From: Caballeronia catudaia
Lineage (GTDB): Bacteria > Pseudomonadota > Gammaproteobacteria > Burkholderiales > Burkholderiaceae
Reading direction: 5' to 3'
DNA length: 64,000 nucleotides
Assembly: GCF_001544755.2 (NCBI RefSeq)
Contig: NZ_FCOF02000029.1
Span: forward strand, 1-64,000
In this document: in pieces, positions 1 through 8,672 of the stretch
How positions within the stretch are numbered: the first letter of the stretch is position 1
Layout: each line of letters starts with the position of its first letter
Made by a program: the position numbers and the translations under genes
The notes under the pieces: generated by a model
The model's database searches: none
Told to the model about the DNA's origin: nothing
Seen by the model: the letters and a program-made list of their open reading frames with translations, nothing else

Positions 1-28
1 GAAACGTGGCAGTCAAAGGAGCTAAATG

Positions 29-75
29 TGTTACCCATGTCCTGACACACCTGTTACCCATGTCTCCGGTCTATA
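29..75. mobile_element. Putative insertion-sequence terminal remnant
   Basis: A 13-base word, TGTTACCCATGTC, occurs at 29-41 and again at 52-64, a period of 23 bases. It is followed by CTCCGGTCTATACAC. Spaced terminal repeats of this kind are typical of transposase-binding ends in IS21/IS481-type elements, and very similar CATGTCTCCGG ends are common in Burkholderia insertion sequences. No transposase lies in the window, so the element either continues to the left or is a remnant. The family assignment is from memory of such ends. Confidence 0.4.
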
Positions 76-187
76 CACAGCAGCAAAGAAAGTGACTGCT
101 GCCCCGCATAGGGGCGAAGCTAATAAACCGACACGAACACGGGATCCGGCGAAAGCCAAATCGAAAAACAAAGGAATCCAAACAGAA

Positions 188-1636
188 ATGAACCTGAAAG
201 ACCCAACTCTGCTGCGCAACGCAGCCTACCTCGCAGGTGAATGGCACCCATCCGACGATGGAAAAACCTTCGAAGTCATCGACCCATCGAACGGCGAATC
301 CCTCGGCGCGGTCCCCCACATGGGTGCGAACGAAACCAAACGCGCCATCGAAGCCGCCAACGCGGCCTGGCCCGCCTGGCGTCAAAAGACGGCAAAAGAA
401 CGCGCCACCATCCTGCGCCGCTGGTTCGACCTGATGATCGCGAACGCCGACGATCTCGCGCTCATCCTCACCACCGAGCAAGGCAAGCCGCTCGCCGAAG
501 CAAAGGGCGAAATCGCCTACGCAGCGTCGTTCATCGAATGGTTCGCGGAGGAAGGCAAGCGCGTCGCCGGCGATACCCTCGCGTCGCCCGCTTCCGACAA
601 ACGCATCGTCGTGACGAAGGAGCCGATCGGCGTCTGCGCGGCGATCACGCCATGGAACTTCCCCGCCGCGATGATCACGCGCAAGGTCGGGCCGGCGCTC
701 GCGGCCGGCTGCCCGATCGTCGTGAAGCCCGCCGAAGCGACGCCCTTCTCCGCCCTCGCGCTCGCCGTGCTCGCCGAGCGCGCCGGCATTCCGAAGGGCG
801 TGCTCAGCGTCCTGACCGGCGATGCACAAGCAATCGGCGGCGAAATGACTAGCAATCCGGTCGTGCGCAAGCTCTCGTTCACCGGCTCGACCGCGGTCGG
901 CCGCCTGCTGATGGCGCAAAGCGCGCCGACGGTCAAGAAAGTGACGCTGGAACTCGGCGGCAACGCGCCGTTCATCGTGTTCGACGACGCCGATCTCGAC
1001 GCCGCCGTGGAAGGCGCGATCGCATCGAAATATCGCAACAGCGGACAGACCTGCGTCTGCACGAACCGCTTCTACGTGCACGAGCGCGTCTACGATGCCT
1101 TCGCGCAAAAGATGGCGGCGGCGGTCGGGCAGTTCAAGGTCGGGCGCGGCACCGAAAGCGGCGTGTCGCTCGGGCCGCTCATCAACGAAGCGGCCGTGAA
1201 GAAGGTCGAGTCGCATATCGAGGATGCGCTCGCGAAAGGCGCGTCGCTCGCGTCGGGCGGCAAGCGTCACGCGCTCGGTCACGGCTTCTTCGAGCCGACC
1301 GTGCTGACAGGCGTCACGCCCGACATGAAAGTGGCGAAGGAAGAAACCTTCGGCCCGCTCGCGCCCCTCTTCAAGTTCTCATCCGACGATGAAGTCGTAC
1401 GCCTCGCGAATGACACCGAGTTCGGCCTCGCCGCGTACTTCTATAGCCGCGACATCGGCCGCGTCTGGCGCGTGGCCGAGGCGCTCGAATACGGCATGGT
1501 CGGCATCAACACCGGGCTGATCTCCAACGAAGTGGCGCCGTTCGGCGGCGTGAAGCAATCGGGCCTCGGCCGCGAAGGCTCGCATTACGGCATCGACGAC
1601 TACGTCGTCATCAAATATCTCTGCATGGCGGTGTGA
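188..1636 (+). CDS. gabD: NAD(P)-dependent succinate-semialdehyde dehydrogenase GabD
   Basis: This enzyme oxidises succinate semialdehyde to succinate, the last step of the GABA shunt, in the cytoplasm. The product is 482 residues, the same length as E. coli GabD. It shows the ALDH signatures: PWNFP near 150, FTGST in the cofactor domain, the catalytic-Glu motif LELGGN near 256 and the catalytic cysteine in GQTCVC near 290. The frame stays open upstream to 26, but that part runs through the IS-like end. The ATG at 188 has AAAGGA 11 bases ahead and gives the family N-terminus. No gabT lies beside it. Confidence 0.93.
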   Translation: MNLKDPTLLRNAAYLAGEWHPSDDGKTFEVIDPSNGESLGAVPHMGANETKRAIEAANAAWPAWRQKTAKERATILRRWFDLMIANADDLALILTTEQGKPLAEAKGEIAYAASFIEWFAEEGKRVAGDTLASPASDKRIVVTKEPIGVCAAITPWNFPAAMITRKVGPALAAGCPIVVKPAEATPFSALALAVLAERAGIPKGVLSVLTGDAQAIGGEMTSNPVVRKLSFTGSTAVGRLLMAQSAPTVKKVTLELGGNAPFIVFDDADLDAAVEGAIASKYRNSGQTCVCTNRFYVHERVYDAFAQKMAAAVGQFKVGRGTESGVSLGPLINEAAVKKVESHIEDALAKGASLASGGKRHALGHGFFEPTVLTGVTPDMKVAKEETFGPLAPLFKFSSDDEVVRLANDTEFGLAAYFYSRDIGRVWRVAEALEYGMVGINTGLISNEVAPFGGVKQSGLGREGSHYGIDDYVVIKYLCMAV

Positions 1637-1648
1637 TCGCACAACGGC

Positions 1649-1687
1649 AAAGGCCTCGGCATGCGACATGCCGAGGCCTTTCTATTT
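1649..1687. terminator. Bidirectional rho-independent terminator
   Basis: A perfect 15-base-pair stem (1649-1663 with 1667-1681, loop CGA) has A residues on one side and TTTCTATTT on the other. It sits between the convergent gabD and the exported-protein gene at 1704. Confidence 0.9.
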
Positions 1688-1703
1688 CCGGCAACCGCGC
1701 GTC

Positions 1704-2312
1704 TTAGTTCGACGCTGTCGCCGCGGGTTGCGACACCTGAACCGCCAGCGCCGACACGAACACGGCGTGAACATTGTCGCCCTTCTTCAGCTTGCTCACG
1801 TCGACGTTCTTCACGATGTCGAGCTTCACGGTGTTCTGCGGGCCGCGCAGCGTGATCGTGCGCTTCGCCGCGTCGATGCTCACGACGGTGGCGAGAATTT
1901 CGACCTTGCGCATCGCATCGAAGCCAGCGACGACGTTCGCGCCCGACGCCGGCGCGACCGTGGTCGTGTCGACGCGCGCGCGGTCGGTCTTGTCGCCCGT
2001 CGCTTTGCTGATGTCCATCAGCAGCGCATTCTTGTAATACACGTCAACGACGTCGCCGACCTTGAACTTGTCGAAATTCTTGACTTCTTTGACGACCGGC
2101 AGCATCACGTCGCCGCTCTGGTCTCGCAGCATCAGCACGCGGTTCGCCGAATCGATGCCCACGATAGTCGACTGAAGATGAATCGGGTTTTCCGCCATCG
2201 TCACTTGCTCGGCCGTCTTCGCAAGCGAATCGGTCTGTGCGAATGCGGAACCCGCCGATGCTGCGATTGCGGTCATCGCCAGGATCGAAATTGCACGCAA
2301 TTTCATGTTCAT
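1704..2312 (-). CDS. Exported protein with duplicated beta-type repeat, unknown function
   Basis: I do not recognise a named function. The 202-residue product starts with a clear signal peptide (MNMKLRAISILAM, ending near SAFAQ). The mature part contains two similar units. Each opens with a strand pattern of the type VGIDSANRVLMLR or VSIDAAKRTITLR, followed by a KVGDVVDVYY-like or KKGDNVHAVF-like turn and strand. This suggests two small beta domains. The start at 2312 has AGGAG upstream; longer in-frame starts lack this. It resembles the exported protein at 3930-4442 in layout, so the two are probably paralogues acting in the periplasm. Confidence 0.75.
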   Translation of the reverse strand: MNMKLRAISILAMTAIAASAGSAFAQTDSLAKTAEQVTMAENPIHLQSTIVGIDSANRVLMLRDQSGDVMLPVVKEVKNFDKFKVGDVVDVYYKNALLMDISKATGDKTDRARVDTTTVAPASGANVVAGFDAMRKVEILATVVSIDAAKRTITLRGPQNTVKLDIVKNVDVSKLKKGDNVHAVFVSALAVQVSQPAATASN

Positions 2313-2571
2313 GCGCCTACTCCTCTTCTCGAGTTTTGCATTGCTAATGTTTTTGAGATCGACAATGCGATTACAGGAATTAAACGGACGATTTATACCG
2401 CCCTGTACCGGTGAAAGTCCAAGGGACGCGCAATTTTTTGCAATTGAGGGAATGCGGCGCATCGGTGCGCCGAAGGCGGGGACTTTTTCTAGCGGGTAGA
2501 ATCGGCTCTGGCTCCGGCGCTGCCGTCCGTCATGCGCCTTTTTGCCGCTTCTCCGATCTCTCAGGGGCGCT

Positions 2572-3735
2572 ATGCGACGCTCGGCTTTCTTTCTCCGCTT
2601 CATCGGCATCGGCATTCTGTTTCACATCTACGTCGGCGTGCGGCTCATCCCGGCCGCGCCCGTCGGCATGCCGCTCAAGATGCTGGCGGCGGTCTTGCTC
2701 GCGGCATCGGTGATCCTCGTGCCGCTCGGCATGGCGGCGCGTCAGATCGAACCGCAGGCGCTCGCCGATCGGCTCGCGTGGTGCGGGCTCACCGCGCTCG
2801 GCTTTTTCTCCTCGCTGCTTCTCCTGACCTTTGCGCGCGATGTGATGCTCTTCTTCGTGCATCTCGTCGACTGGCTGCGCGGCGCGCCTGTCGGTTCACC
2901 GACGCTCGTCGCGTATAGCGCGCTCGCCGTGCCGATGCTCGCCGTGCTCTTTTCCGCGATCGGCTTCTACAACGCGCGCCGGCGCGCACCGGTCGTGAGC
3001 GTGGATGTGCCCATCGACGATCTGCCGGCCGCGCTCGACGGCTTCACCATCGTGCAGATCAGCGACATTCACGTCGGCCCGACGATCAAGCGCCACTATG
3101 TGGAGCGCATCGTCGCGGCGGTGAACGGGCTCGAACCGGATCTGATCGCCGTGACGGGCGATGTCGTCGATGGCACCGTGCCGAATCTCGCCGACCACAC
3201 ACGCCCGCTCGCCGGTCTCTGTGCGCGGCACGGCGCGTTTCTCGTCACCGGGAATCACGAGTATTACTCGGGCGCGGACAAGTGGATCGCCGAATTCCGT
3301 CGCCTGGGTTTGAACGTGCTGCTCAATCAGCACGTCGTGTTGAACCACGACGGCGCGCAAGCCGTGGTGGCGGGCGTCACGGATTACAGCGCGGGCAGCT
3401 TCGATCCCGCGCATCGCAGCGATCCCGCGAAGGCGATCAGCGGCGCGCCCGACGACGCCGCCGTGCGCGTGCTGCTCGCGCATCAGCCGCGCAGCGCCAC
3501 CGCGGCGGCCGAAGCAGGCTTTACCTTGCAGCTCTCCGGGCACACCCACGGCGGCCAGTTTCTGCCGTGGAATTTCTTCGTAAGGCTGCAACAGCCGTTC
3601 GTCGCGGGACTCGTGAAGGTGAATGGGCTGTGGGTCTACACGAGCCGCGGCACCGGCTATTGGGGGCCGCCGAAACGACTCGGCGCGCCGTCCGAGATCA
3701 CGCGGGTTCGGCTGGTTCCGTCGACGCCGGCATGA
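2572..3735 (+). CDS. Membrane-anchored calcineurin-like metallophosphoesterase
   Basis: The 387-residue product has about four hydrophobic segments in the first 140 residues, then a metallophosphoesterase domain of the YaeI/YkuE type. All metal-ligand motifs are visible in order: SDIHVG (D-x-H), TGDVVDG (GD), TGNHEYY (GNHE), LLAHQP (H) and SGHTHGG (GHxH). Such proteins hydrolyse phosphoester bonds, in some members of lipid or cell-envelope substrates. The substrate here is unknown. The ATG at 2572 has AGGGG 5 bases upstream; a TTG at 2542 is the longer alternative. Confidence 0.9.
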   Translation: MRRSAFFLRFIGIGILFHIYVGVRLIPAAPVGMPLKMLAAVLLAASVILVPLGMAARQIEPQALADRLAWCGLTALGFFSSLLLLTFARDVMLFFVHLVDWLRGAPVGSPTLVAYSALAVPMLAVLFSAIGFYNARRRAPVVSVDVPIDDLPAALDGFTIVQISDIHVGPTIKRHYVERIVAAVNGLEPDLIAVTGDVVDGTVPNLADHTRPLAGLCARHGAFLVTGNHEYYSGADKWIAEFRRLGLNVLLNQHVVLNHDGAQAVVAGVTDYSAGSFDPAHRSDPAKAISGAPDDAAVRVLLAHQPRSATAAAEAGFTLQLSGHTHGGQFLPWNFFVRLQQPFVAGLVKVNGLWVYTSRGTGYWGPPKRLGAPSEITRVRLVPSTPA

Positions 3736-3754
3736 CGCCAGTGACAAGAAAAAG

Positions 3755-3784
3755 GGACGCGCGCCGCAGGTGCGGCGCGCGTCC
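3755..3784. terminator. GC-rich hairpin between convergent genes
   Basis: Fourteen paired bases (3755-3768 with 3771-3784) form a very stable stem between the phosphoesterase and the exported protein at 3930. There is an A run on the 5' side but no T tract after it, so termination on the plus strand is uncertain. Confidence 0.45.
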
Positions 3785-3929
3785 GGCGCTCGGGGATAAG
3801 CGCTGCGTCCGGACACGGGGATGAACGGACGCTCTCGACGTGGCAGGCGGGGTCCCGCCAGCGAGTGATGCAAAGTTAAGGGAACCGAAATAACGGGACC
3901 ATTAGAACTTTCTTAAAGCGCGACGCCAA

Positions 3930-4442
3930 TCATGGCTTCTTTTGTGCCGCATTCGCGTGCTCGTTCACCACGTCGACCCTGACGGTCGCGCCGCTTGCGA
4001 GCATGCCCGCCTGTCGCGCATCGCGCGCGCGCACTTCGATGGGCAGTCTGTCCGCATCCTCGAGCATGACGACCCCTGTTGCTGCGTCGACGCTCGCCAC
4101 TTGCGCCACGAAGCGCTTGTCGCCGGGAACGGCCTGCTGAAGCTTCGCATGCCCGATCCGTGTCAGCGTGACGGGCTGCAGCACCGAACTCTTGACGCGC
4201 GTGCCGAGCGGCAGCTTGCCAAGATCCTGCATATCGGGGCTCACGTTCAGTTGCGTCGCGACGCCTTGCGCGTTCACGACCGTGACGCGATGCGCGCTTG
4301 CATCGACCGCTTTCACCTCGCCGATGACCTGCACGACCATGAGTCCTTCGATGCGCGAAGCTGCGCGGTTCGCCATCGCCCCCTCGCCGTACAGCGCGAT
4401 GAGCGAGGCTGCAAAAAGGAATCCGAGTTTTCTTGTGTTCAT
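3930..4442 (-). CDS. Exported protein, paralogue-like to the one at 1704-2312
   Basis: The product is 170 residues with an N-terminal signal peptide (MNTRKLGFLFAASLIALYG, cleavage near AMANR). The mature protein again has two similar halves: GEVKAVDASAHRVTVVN and ASVDAATGVVMLED, each followed by a strand containing GTRV or GATV. This is the same duplicated beta architecture as the protein at 1704-2312, at low sequence identity. Function unknown; a periplasmic binding or folding role is a guess. It lies 173 bases downstream of the patatin gene on the same strand. Confidence 0.7.
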   Translation of the reverse strand: MNTRKLGFLFAASLIALYGEGAMANRAASRIEGLMVVQVIGEVKAVDASAHRVTVVNAQGVATQLNVSPDMQDLGKLPLGTRVKSSVLQPVTLTRIGHAKLQQAVPGDKRFVAQVASVDAATGVVMLEDADRLPIEVRARDARQAGMLASGATVRVDVVNEHANAAQKKP

Positions 4443-4615
4443 GATTTTCTCTGTTGTCACCTGTCTCTGTCCGGCCCGGCGCGGCACTTCGAAGAGGCAT
4501 CCGTGCCTCGGCCCGAACAATAGATTGTGCCGACGAATCGACCGTCCGCATGACAACGGCAGCGCGAAATTTTGTGCCAGGCAGACGTCCAGATCGTTGC
4601 CTGATGACAGCGACG

Positions 4616-5662
4616 CTACGCCTTCGCCGATACCGCCGCGGGCGTCGTCGCATAGACGCTCCGATGCGGCGCGGTGCCTTCTCTCGGCCAGTCGGAGCGT
4701 GCGTCGAAGAACCATTCGGCGCGCTCGCGGCCCTTGCGGATGAGCGCATGCAGGAGCGCGGGATTGCGATCGAGCTTCGATGCATAGTCGAGCGGCCCGG
4801 GATAATCCTTCGCGTCGAGATGCATCTGCACGACGCGAACCTTGATCGGCTTATAGCGTTGCGCGAGCGATGCGTCGGCCTTCAGCCATTCGTTCACGCG
4901 CGTCGTGAAGTAAAGCTCCTGCCCGAGCGCGAGATTGCCGGCGAGCTCGTTGCGCCGGTCGATGATCTCGTTCATCGATTCAGGCAATTCCCGGCGAAGC
5001 TGCGGATTGATCTGCACGACCCAGATTTCGTCGGGCCGCATGTCGAACGCGAAATCGGTGAACTCGCGCACCGGCGGGTTGCTGCTGAAGAGACCGTCCC
5101 AGCACATGCGCCCGCCGGCCGCGACCGCGCGATACAGCGGCGGGACCGCAGCCGATGCCACCAACTGGTCCTGATCGAGCCTGTCGCCGGGGAAAATCAC
5201 GCGATCGCCCGTGCGCACATCGGTCGCGCCGACGAGAAGCGTGGGCCTCGCGCGCTGCTCGGGCGCGTCGGGCAGCGACGCGAACGGCAGATGCTTGTCG
5301 AGCAATTCGCGCAGGCGCTCCTCGGCGACCGGCGGATACAGATACGGGCTGATTTCCGCATTGACCGGCAAGCGCGCGTACCAGGTGCCGAGCGCGTTGG
5401 CGACGATATCCGGGCCGTCGCGCGCCTCCAGATCCTTCCAGAAAGCGGCGAGGCGCCTTCGGGCGTCCACGGGGCCGCCGAGCAGCAAGCCCGCCCACGC
5501 GAGCGCGCTGCACATCGCCCCGCCGGAGGTTCCCGACAGCGCGACGAGCTCAAAGCGGCTGAAGCATTCGTCGCTCAACAGCCGGTCAAGCACGCCCGCG
5601 GCGAACGCCGCATGGCTTCCGCCGCCCTGACACGCGATCGCTACCTTCGGAATGGCCGCCAT
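4616..5662 (-). CDS. Patatin-like phospholipase (RssA/YchK type)
   Basis: This is a cytoplasmic or membrane-associated serine acyl hydrolase of the patatin family, 348 residues. The oxyanion-hole glycine motif is GGGSHAAF near residue 13, the nucleophile elbow is GTSGG near 46, and the catalytic Asp is in WDGLFSSNPP near 190. These three give the Ser-Asp dyad. The ATG at 5662 has GAGG 8 bases upstream; a GTG three bases earlier is the alternative. It is the last gene of a minus-strand run starting with the ABC ATPase at 8543, with only 52 bases to the gene before it. The lipid substrate is unknown. Confidence 0.88.
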   Translation of the reverse strand: MAAIPKVAIACQGGGSHAAFAAGVLDRLLSDECFSRFELVALSGTSGGAMCSALAWAGLLLGGPVDARRRLAAFWKDLEARDGPDIVANALGTWYARLPVNAEISPYLYPPVAEERLRELLDKHLPFASLPDAPEQRARPTLLVGATDVRTGDRVIFPGDRLDQDQLVASAAVPPLYRAVAAGGRMCWDGLFSSNPPVREFTDFAFDMRPDEIWVVQINPQLRRELPESMNEIIDRRNELAGNLALGQELYFTTRVNEWLKADASLAQRYKPIKVRVVQMHLDAKDYPGPLDYASKLDRNPALLHALIRKGRERAEWFFDARSDWPREGTAPHRSVYATTPAAVSAKA

Positions 5663-5714
5663 CACCGCACCTCATTCGTCCGTCGATATCGGACAGCATA
5701 GGCGACGCGCGCCG

Positions 5715-6296
5715 CTATGCCAGCGCCGCCAGCACCTGTTGCGTCGACCGGAGCCGGCCAATGCGCGGAAAAATGTAACGGCAGGTGGATTCGTGCGTAT
5801 CGGCGTGCAGGTCGCTCATCGCGTCTTCGACGAAAACCTGTTGATATCCGCGCTCGTGCGCGCCGCGCGCGGTCGTATCCACGCCGATGGCCGTCGCGAT
5901 GCCGCCCAGCACGATCGTATCGATGCCGCGCCGGCGCAGATGGGAATCGAGATCGGTGCCGTGGAATGCGCCCCACTGCCGCTTGGTGACGACGATGTCC
6001 GATGCCTGCGCGTCGAGCTCCGCGCACAGTTCGCTCCAGCCCGCGGGCTCGGGCGCTTCCTGTGCCTGCCCCGCGTCGGTGATCGGGCGCAGGCCGCCCG
6101 GCGCGTTCGGGAACGCCACTTTGACGAGCACGACCGGCGCTCCGAGCGCGCGGAAACGGTCGGCGAGCGCACGCGCGTTGGCGAGCACGCTCGCCGCGGC
6201 GTGAGGCTGCACGGGCAACCCGGCGATGCCCTTCTGCAAATCGATCAGCACGAGCGCGGTCTTCGCGGCATCGAGCACGAGTTGGGTTGCGTTCAT
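5715..6296 (-). CDS. Isochorismatase-fold hydrolase, YecD type without catalytic cysteine
   Basis: The 193-residue product matches the isochorismatase-like fold: Asp in LIDLQKG near residue 19, Lys in TKRQWGAF near 103 and the conserved loop GGIATAIGVDTTARG near 132. In amidase members of the family this loop carries a nucleophilic cysteine; here a glycine is in that place, as in E. coli YecD and EntB-type isochorismatases. That argues against nicotinamidase or N-carbamoyl amidase activity. Its C-terminus (YIFPRIGRLRS) also follows YecD. It lies 36 bases after msrB and 52 before the patatin gene. Confidence 0.87.
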   Translation of the reverse strand: MNATQLVLDAAKTALVLIDLQKGIAGLPVQPHAAASVLANARALADRFRALGAPVVLVKVAFPNAPGGLRPITDAGQAQEAPEPAGWSELCAELDAQASDIVVTKRQWGAFHGTDLDSHLRRRGIDTIVLGGIATAIGVDTTARGAHERGYQQVFVEDAMSDLHADTHESTCRYIFPRIGRLRSTQQVLAALA

Positions 6297-6332
6297 GGGA
6301 AAGCCTGAAGAAAAGTGGATGGGCGCGCCGTG

Positions 6333-6815
6333 TCAGGCTTCGTCCGGCAGGAACTCGAGCGCCGCGCCGTTCATGCAGTAGCGCAGGCCGGTCGGCTTCG
6401 GGCCGTCGTCGAAGACATGGCCGAGATGGCCGCCGCAACGCCGGCAATGCACCTCGTTGCGCATATGACCGGTCGCTTCCGCGTGCATCGCGACGGCGCC
6501 GTCGAGCGGCTTCCAGAAACTCGGCCAGCCGGTGCGGCTGTCGAATTTCGCCGTTGACGAAAACAATGCGAGGCCGCATCCGGCGCACGCGTAGTTGCCG
6601 CCGCGGTCTTCCTTGAGCAGCGGGCTCGCGAACGGCGGCTCGGTTCCGCCGCGCCTGAGCACGCGATATTGCTCCGATGACAGACGCCGTCGCCAGTCCG
6701 CGCTGCTATGGTCGATTTCGTACGATCGGGCGGGCGCCGATGGACCCGCGCCGCCCGTGAACGCCGCCGCCATTACACCGAGGAAATTGCGCTTCGTGCG
6801 TTTCATGATTTTCAT
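6333..6815 (-). CDS. msrB: Peptide-methionine (R)-S-oxide reductase MsrB, probably exported
   Basis: MsrB reduces the R-epimer of methionine sulfoxide in oxidised proteins. The 160-residue product carries the two zinc-binding pairs CAGC and CRRC, the substrate motif GWPSFW and the catalytic cysteine in RYCMN. The N-terminus is basic and hydrophobic (KRTKRNFLGVMAAAF), like a signal or Tat-type leader, so it may act in the periplasm. Starts at 6815 and 6806 are both possible. It follows the ABC permease by 43 bases, and stress repair of envelope proteins would suit that setting. Confidence 0.93.
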   Translation of the reverse strand: MKIMKRTKRNFLGVMAAAFTGGAGPSAPARSYEIDHSSADWRRRLSSEQYRVLRRGGTEPPFASPLLKEDRGGNYACAGCGLALFSSTAKFDSRTGWPSFWKPLDGAVAMHAEATGHMRNEVHCRRCGGHLGHVFDDGPKPTGLRYCMNGAALEFLPDEA

Positions 6816-6858
6816 CCGATGAACGCCCTCATGCCCGGCCGCCGTGCCGCGCGCCGCT

Positions 6859-7620
6859 CTAGGTTTTGAGCCGGTATCCCGTCCTGAAGATCCACGCGAC
6901 GATCCCGACGAATACCGCCAGAAACACCAGCGTCATGCCGAGACTCACGCCGACTTCGACATCGGCAAGCCCGTAAAAGCTCCAGCGAAAGCCGCTGATC
7001 AGATACACGACCGGATTGAACAGCGCCACGGTCTTCCAGAACGGCGGCAGGATATTGATCGAGTAGAAGCTGCCGCCGAGAAACGTGAGCGGCGTGACGA
7101 TCAGCAGCGGAATGATCTGCAGCTTCTCGAAGCCGTCCGCCCAGATGCCGATGATGAACCCGAGCAGGCTGAACGTCACGGACGTGAGCAGCAAAAATAC
7201 GATCATCCAGACGGGATGATCGATTCTGAGCGGCACGAACAGTCCTGCCGTCAGAAGAATGATCAGCCCGAGGATGACGGATTTGGTCGCGGCCGCGCCC
7301 ACGTAGCTCAGGACGAGCTCGAAGTACGACACCGGCGCGGACAGCAATTCGTAGATCGTGCCGGTGAACTTCGGAAAATAAATCCCGAAGGACGCGTTGG
7401 CGATGCTTTGCGTCAGCAGCGACAACATCACGAGACCGGGCACGATGAACGCGCCGTAGCTGATGCCGTCGACTTCCGGAATGCGCGAGCCGATGGCCGC
7501 GCCGAACACGACGAAATAAAGCGACGTGGAAATGACCGGCGACACGATGCTCTGCATCAGCGTGCGTCCGGCGCGCGCCATCTCGAAACGGTAGATCGCG
7601 CGAAGGGCATATAGATTCAT
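6859..7620 (-). CDS. ABC-2 type exporter permease (YadH-like)
   Basis: The 253-residue integral membrane protein has about six transmembrane segments and the ABC-2 permease motif near the C-terminus (GFRWSFYG). It is the membrane partner of the ATPase encoded just upstream: the two genes overlap by four bases (ATGA at 7617-7620), which indicates translational coupling. The half-exporter probably works as a 2+2 complex. YadGH-type systems have no firmly known substrate; export of a lipid-linked sugar, drug or heme is possible. Confidence 0.92.
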   Translation of the reverse strand: MNLYALRAIYRFEMARAGRTLMQSIVSPVISTSLYFVVFGAAIGSRIPEVDGISYGAFIVPGLVMLSLLTQSIANASFGIYFPKFTGTIYELLSAPVSYFELVLSYVGAAATKSVILGLIILLTAGLFVPLRIDHPVWMIVFLLLTSVTFSLLGFIIGIWADGFEKLQIIPLLIVTPLTFLGGSFYSINILPPFWKTVALFNPVVYLISGFRWSFYGLADVEVGVSLGMTLVFLAVFVGIVAWIFRTGYRLKT

Positions 7621-8543
7621 TTGGCTTCCCTGACGAGGCTCACGAAGATGTCTTCGAGCGAGCTTTGCGTCGTTTGCAGATCCTTGAAACGCACGCCGGC
7701 TTCGTCGACATGGCGCAGCAGTGCGATGATGCGGCCCGGCTCGTCGTGCGCGTCGTACGTGTACGTGAGTTCGCTGCCGTCCGCCGAGCGTGCGAGGCCG
7801 TAAGGCGTCAGCGGCGCGGGGATCTCGGCGAGCGGCTGTTCGAGCTGCAGCGTGAGCTTCTTCTGCCCGAGCTTGCGCATGAGCTCGCGCTTTTCCTCGA
7901 CGAGCACGATCTCGCCGCGATTGATCACGCCGATGCGATCGGCCATCTCCTCCGCTTCCTCGATGTAATGCGTCGTCAGGATGATGGTCACGCCGTTGCT
8001 CTGCAACTCGCGCACGAGGTCCCACATGTCGCGGCGCAGTTCGACATCGACGCCGGCGGTGGGCTCGTCGAGAAAGAGGATTTCGGGCTCGTGCGCGAGC
8101 GCCTTCGCGATCAGCACGCGCCGTTTCATGCCGCCCGACAGCGTCATGATCTTGTTGTCTTTCTTCGCCCACAACGACAGCGATTTCAGCACTTTCTCGA
8201 CGTACGCCGGATTCTTCGGCCGCCCGAACAGGCCGCGGCTGAACGACACGGTCGCCCAGACGGTCTCGAAGGCGTCGGTGGTGAGTTCCTGCGGCACGAG
8301 GCCGATCATCGCGCGCGCGGCGCGATAGTCCGTGACGATATCGTGGCCGGCGACGGTGACCTTTCCCTCGCTCGGATTCACGATGCCGCACACGGTGCTG
8401 ATGAGCGTCGTCTTGCCCGCCCCGTTCGGGCCGAGCAGCGCGAAAATTTCGCCGCGCCGGATTTCGAGATTCACGTCCCGAAGCGCGCGGAAGCCCGACC
8501 CGTAGGTCTTGGACAGATTGGAAACGGTGATGATGGTTGGCAT
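7617..8543 (-). CDS. ABC transporter ATP-binding protein (YadG-like)
   Basis: This is the 308-residue nucleotide-binding subunit of an ABC-2 exporter. The Walker A motif is GPNGAGKTT near residue 39, the signature LSGGMKRR near 136, Walker B LFLDEPTAGVD near 156 and the H-loop TTHYIEEAE. The first ATG giving the family N-terminus (MPTIITVSNLSK) is at 8543; no strong ribosome-binding site precedes it. It heads the minus-strand operon that continues through the permease, msrB, the YecD-like gene and the patatin. The cupin gene at 8673 diverges from it across 129 bases. Confidence 0.92.
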   Translation of the reverse strand: MPTIITVSNLSKTYGSGFRALRDVNLEIRRGEIFALLGPNGAGKTTLISTVCGIVNPSEGKVTVAGHDIVTDYRAARAMIGLVPQELTTDAFETVWATVSFSRGLFGRPKNPAYVEKVLKSLSLWAKKDNKIMTLSGGMKRRVLIAKALAHEPEILFLDEPTAGVDVELRRDMWDLVRELQSNGVTIILTTHYIEEAEEMADRIGVINRGEIVLVEEKRELMRKLGQKKLTLQLEQPLAEIPAPLTPYGLARSADGSELTYTYDAHDEPGRIIALLRHVDEAGVRFKDLQTTQSSLEDIFVSLVREAK

Positions 8544-8672
8544 GGCGGGACGATAGCAGATACCGCGCGATCCGGCTTGGCCGGCGGGGTCGGCCCGGGT
8601 CGTCCATTCGGCCAATGGTGGACACGCGCCGCGCTGCCTACAATGCACTGCTGAATGCAAGGAGCCGACATC

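Noticed and set aside
26..187. N-terminal extension of GabD from the ATG at 26
   Set aside because: The extension runs through the IS-like repeats, has no homology to aldehyde dehydrogenases and a better start lies at 188.
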